This document shows, piece after piece, positions 4,992 to 5,422 of a DNA stretch of 5,422 bases. This DNA is from SZUA-430 sp031413635 (GTDB taxonomy: Bacteria > Pseudomonadota > Alphaproteobacteria > Micropepsales > Micropepsaceae), in the NCBI GenBank assembly GCA_031413635.1, contig JANOFM010000138.1:1-5422 (forward strand), in the 5' to 3' direction. Under the pieces are notes generated by a model that had not been told where the DNA came from, did no database searches, and worked only from the letters and a program-made list of their open reading frames with translations. The translations under genes were made by a program, and so were the position numbers. Every line of letters starts with the position of its first letter. Position 1 is the first letter of the stretch.

Positions 4992-5422
4992 ATGGCTCTA
5001 TTCAATCCGAAGAAAAAATCCCAGATACCGAGCGCCGCCGAAGCGCTGCCCGGACGGACGAGCGAAATGCGCGTGCCGGCAAAGCACACCGTTCTGGGCA
5101 ACCCGCTAAAGCCGCCCTTCGCCGCCGGTCTTGAGAGCGCGATTTTCGGGCTCGGCTGTTTCTGGGGCGCGGAACGTAAATTTTGGCAGCAAGCGGGCGT
5201 CCATTCGACCGCGGTCGGTTATGCCGCTGGGCTGACGCCGAACCCGACTTACGAGGAAGTGTGCAGCGGCATGACGGGGCACAACGAGGTCGTGCTGGTC
5301 GTATTCGATCCGAAGATCGTGTCTTACGAAGCGCTGCTGAAGACGTTTTGGGAGAGCCACGATCCGACGCAAGGCATGCGCCAGGGCGGCGATACCGGCA
5401 CGCAATATCGCTCGGGGATTTA
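4992..5422 (+). CDS. msrA: Peptide methionine sulfoxide reductase MsrA (3' end outside window)
   Basis: The frame is open from ATG 4992 to the window end, giving 143 complete codons without a stop, so the gene is truncated by the window and not broken. MsrA reduces the S-form of methionine sulfoxide in proteins and free methionine, using thioredoxin for recycling. The active-site motif GCFWGAE has nucleophile Cys56, and the usual helpers are present: Tyr87 (NPTY), Glu99 (GHNE), Asp134 and Tyr139 (GTQYRSGI), equivalent to E. coli Tyr82, Glu94, Asp129 and Tyr134. The resolving cysteines would lie beyond the window. The roughly 50-residue N-terminal extension with SAAEALPGR looks like other alphaproteobacterial MsrA proteins and has no signal peptide, so a cytoplasmic location is likely. 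A strong AAGGAG lies 7 nt before the ATG. Small departures from the E. coli form are GLTPNPTY in place of GYTPNPTY and SGMTGH in place of SGDTGH. Confidence 0.96.
   Translation, partial: MALFNPKKKSQIPSAAEALPGRTSEMRVPAKHTVLGNPLKPPFAAGLESAIFGLGCFWGAERKFWQQAGVHSTAVGYAAGLTPNPTYEEVCSGMTGHNEVVLVVFDPKIVSYEALLKTFWESHDPTQGMRQGGDTGTQYRSGI

Overview
The window reads as a GC-rich alphaproteobacterial chromosome segment, most likely Hyphomicrobiales (Rhizobiales). The basis is the protein families (UPF0262, DUF2948, the alphaproteobacterial low-molecular-weight phosphatase) and the gene order murA - DUF2948 - hisD - UPF0262 - phosphatase - infA, which I recall as a conserved block in that order. No tRNA, rRNA, CRISPR array or insertion sequence was seen.

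Layout. Nearly everything from 4892 down to 169 lies on the minus strand and reads right to left. It comprises a small basic protein (4892-4701), a 187-nt gap, then a tight cluster: murA (GTG start), DUF2948, hisD, UPF0262 and the phosphatase. The joints are 7 nt, 15 nt, a 4-nt ATGA overlap and 6 nt. After a 103-nt gap with a possible internal promoter comes infA. On the right, divergent from the small protein, msrA starts at 4992 on the plus strand and runs off the window before its stop.

Functions. murA makes the committed peptidoglycan precursor and hisD does the last two steps of histidine synthesis. infA is translation initiation factor IF-1. msrA repairs oxidised methionine. UPF0262, DUF2948 and the small protein have no assigned function. 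The cluster looks like a housekeeping operon bound by translational coupling, not a single pathway.

The most unusual part is the left edge. Bases 1-219 form one gap-free imperfect palindrome centred on base 110, with 94 of 109 positions pairing. Its right arm contains the last 17 codons (stop included) of infA. Its left arm contains, in mirror orientation, a diverged copy of the same codons ending in the same TAG. All 15 arm differences are transversions. Either two infA 3' ends lie tail to tail around a REP-like hairpin, which would break the expected gene order after infA, or the edge is a fold-back artefact. The sequence alone cannot decide, because the left arm runs off the window. No new defence or mobile system is visible elsewhere.
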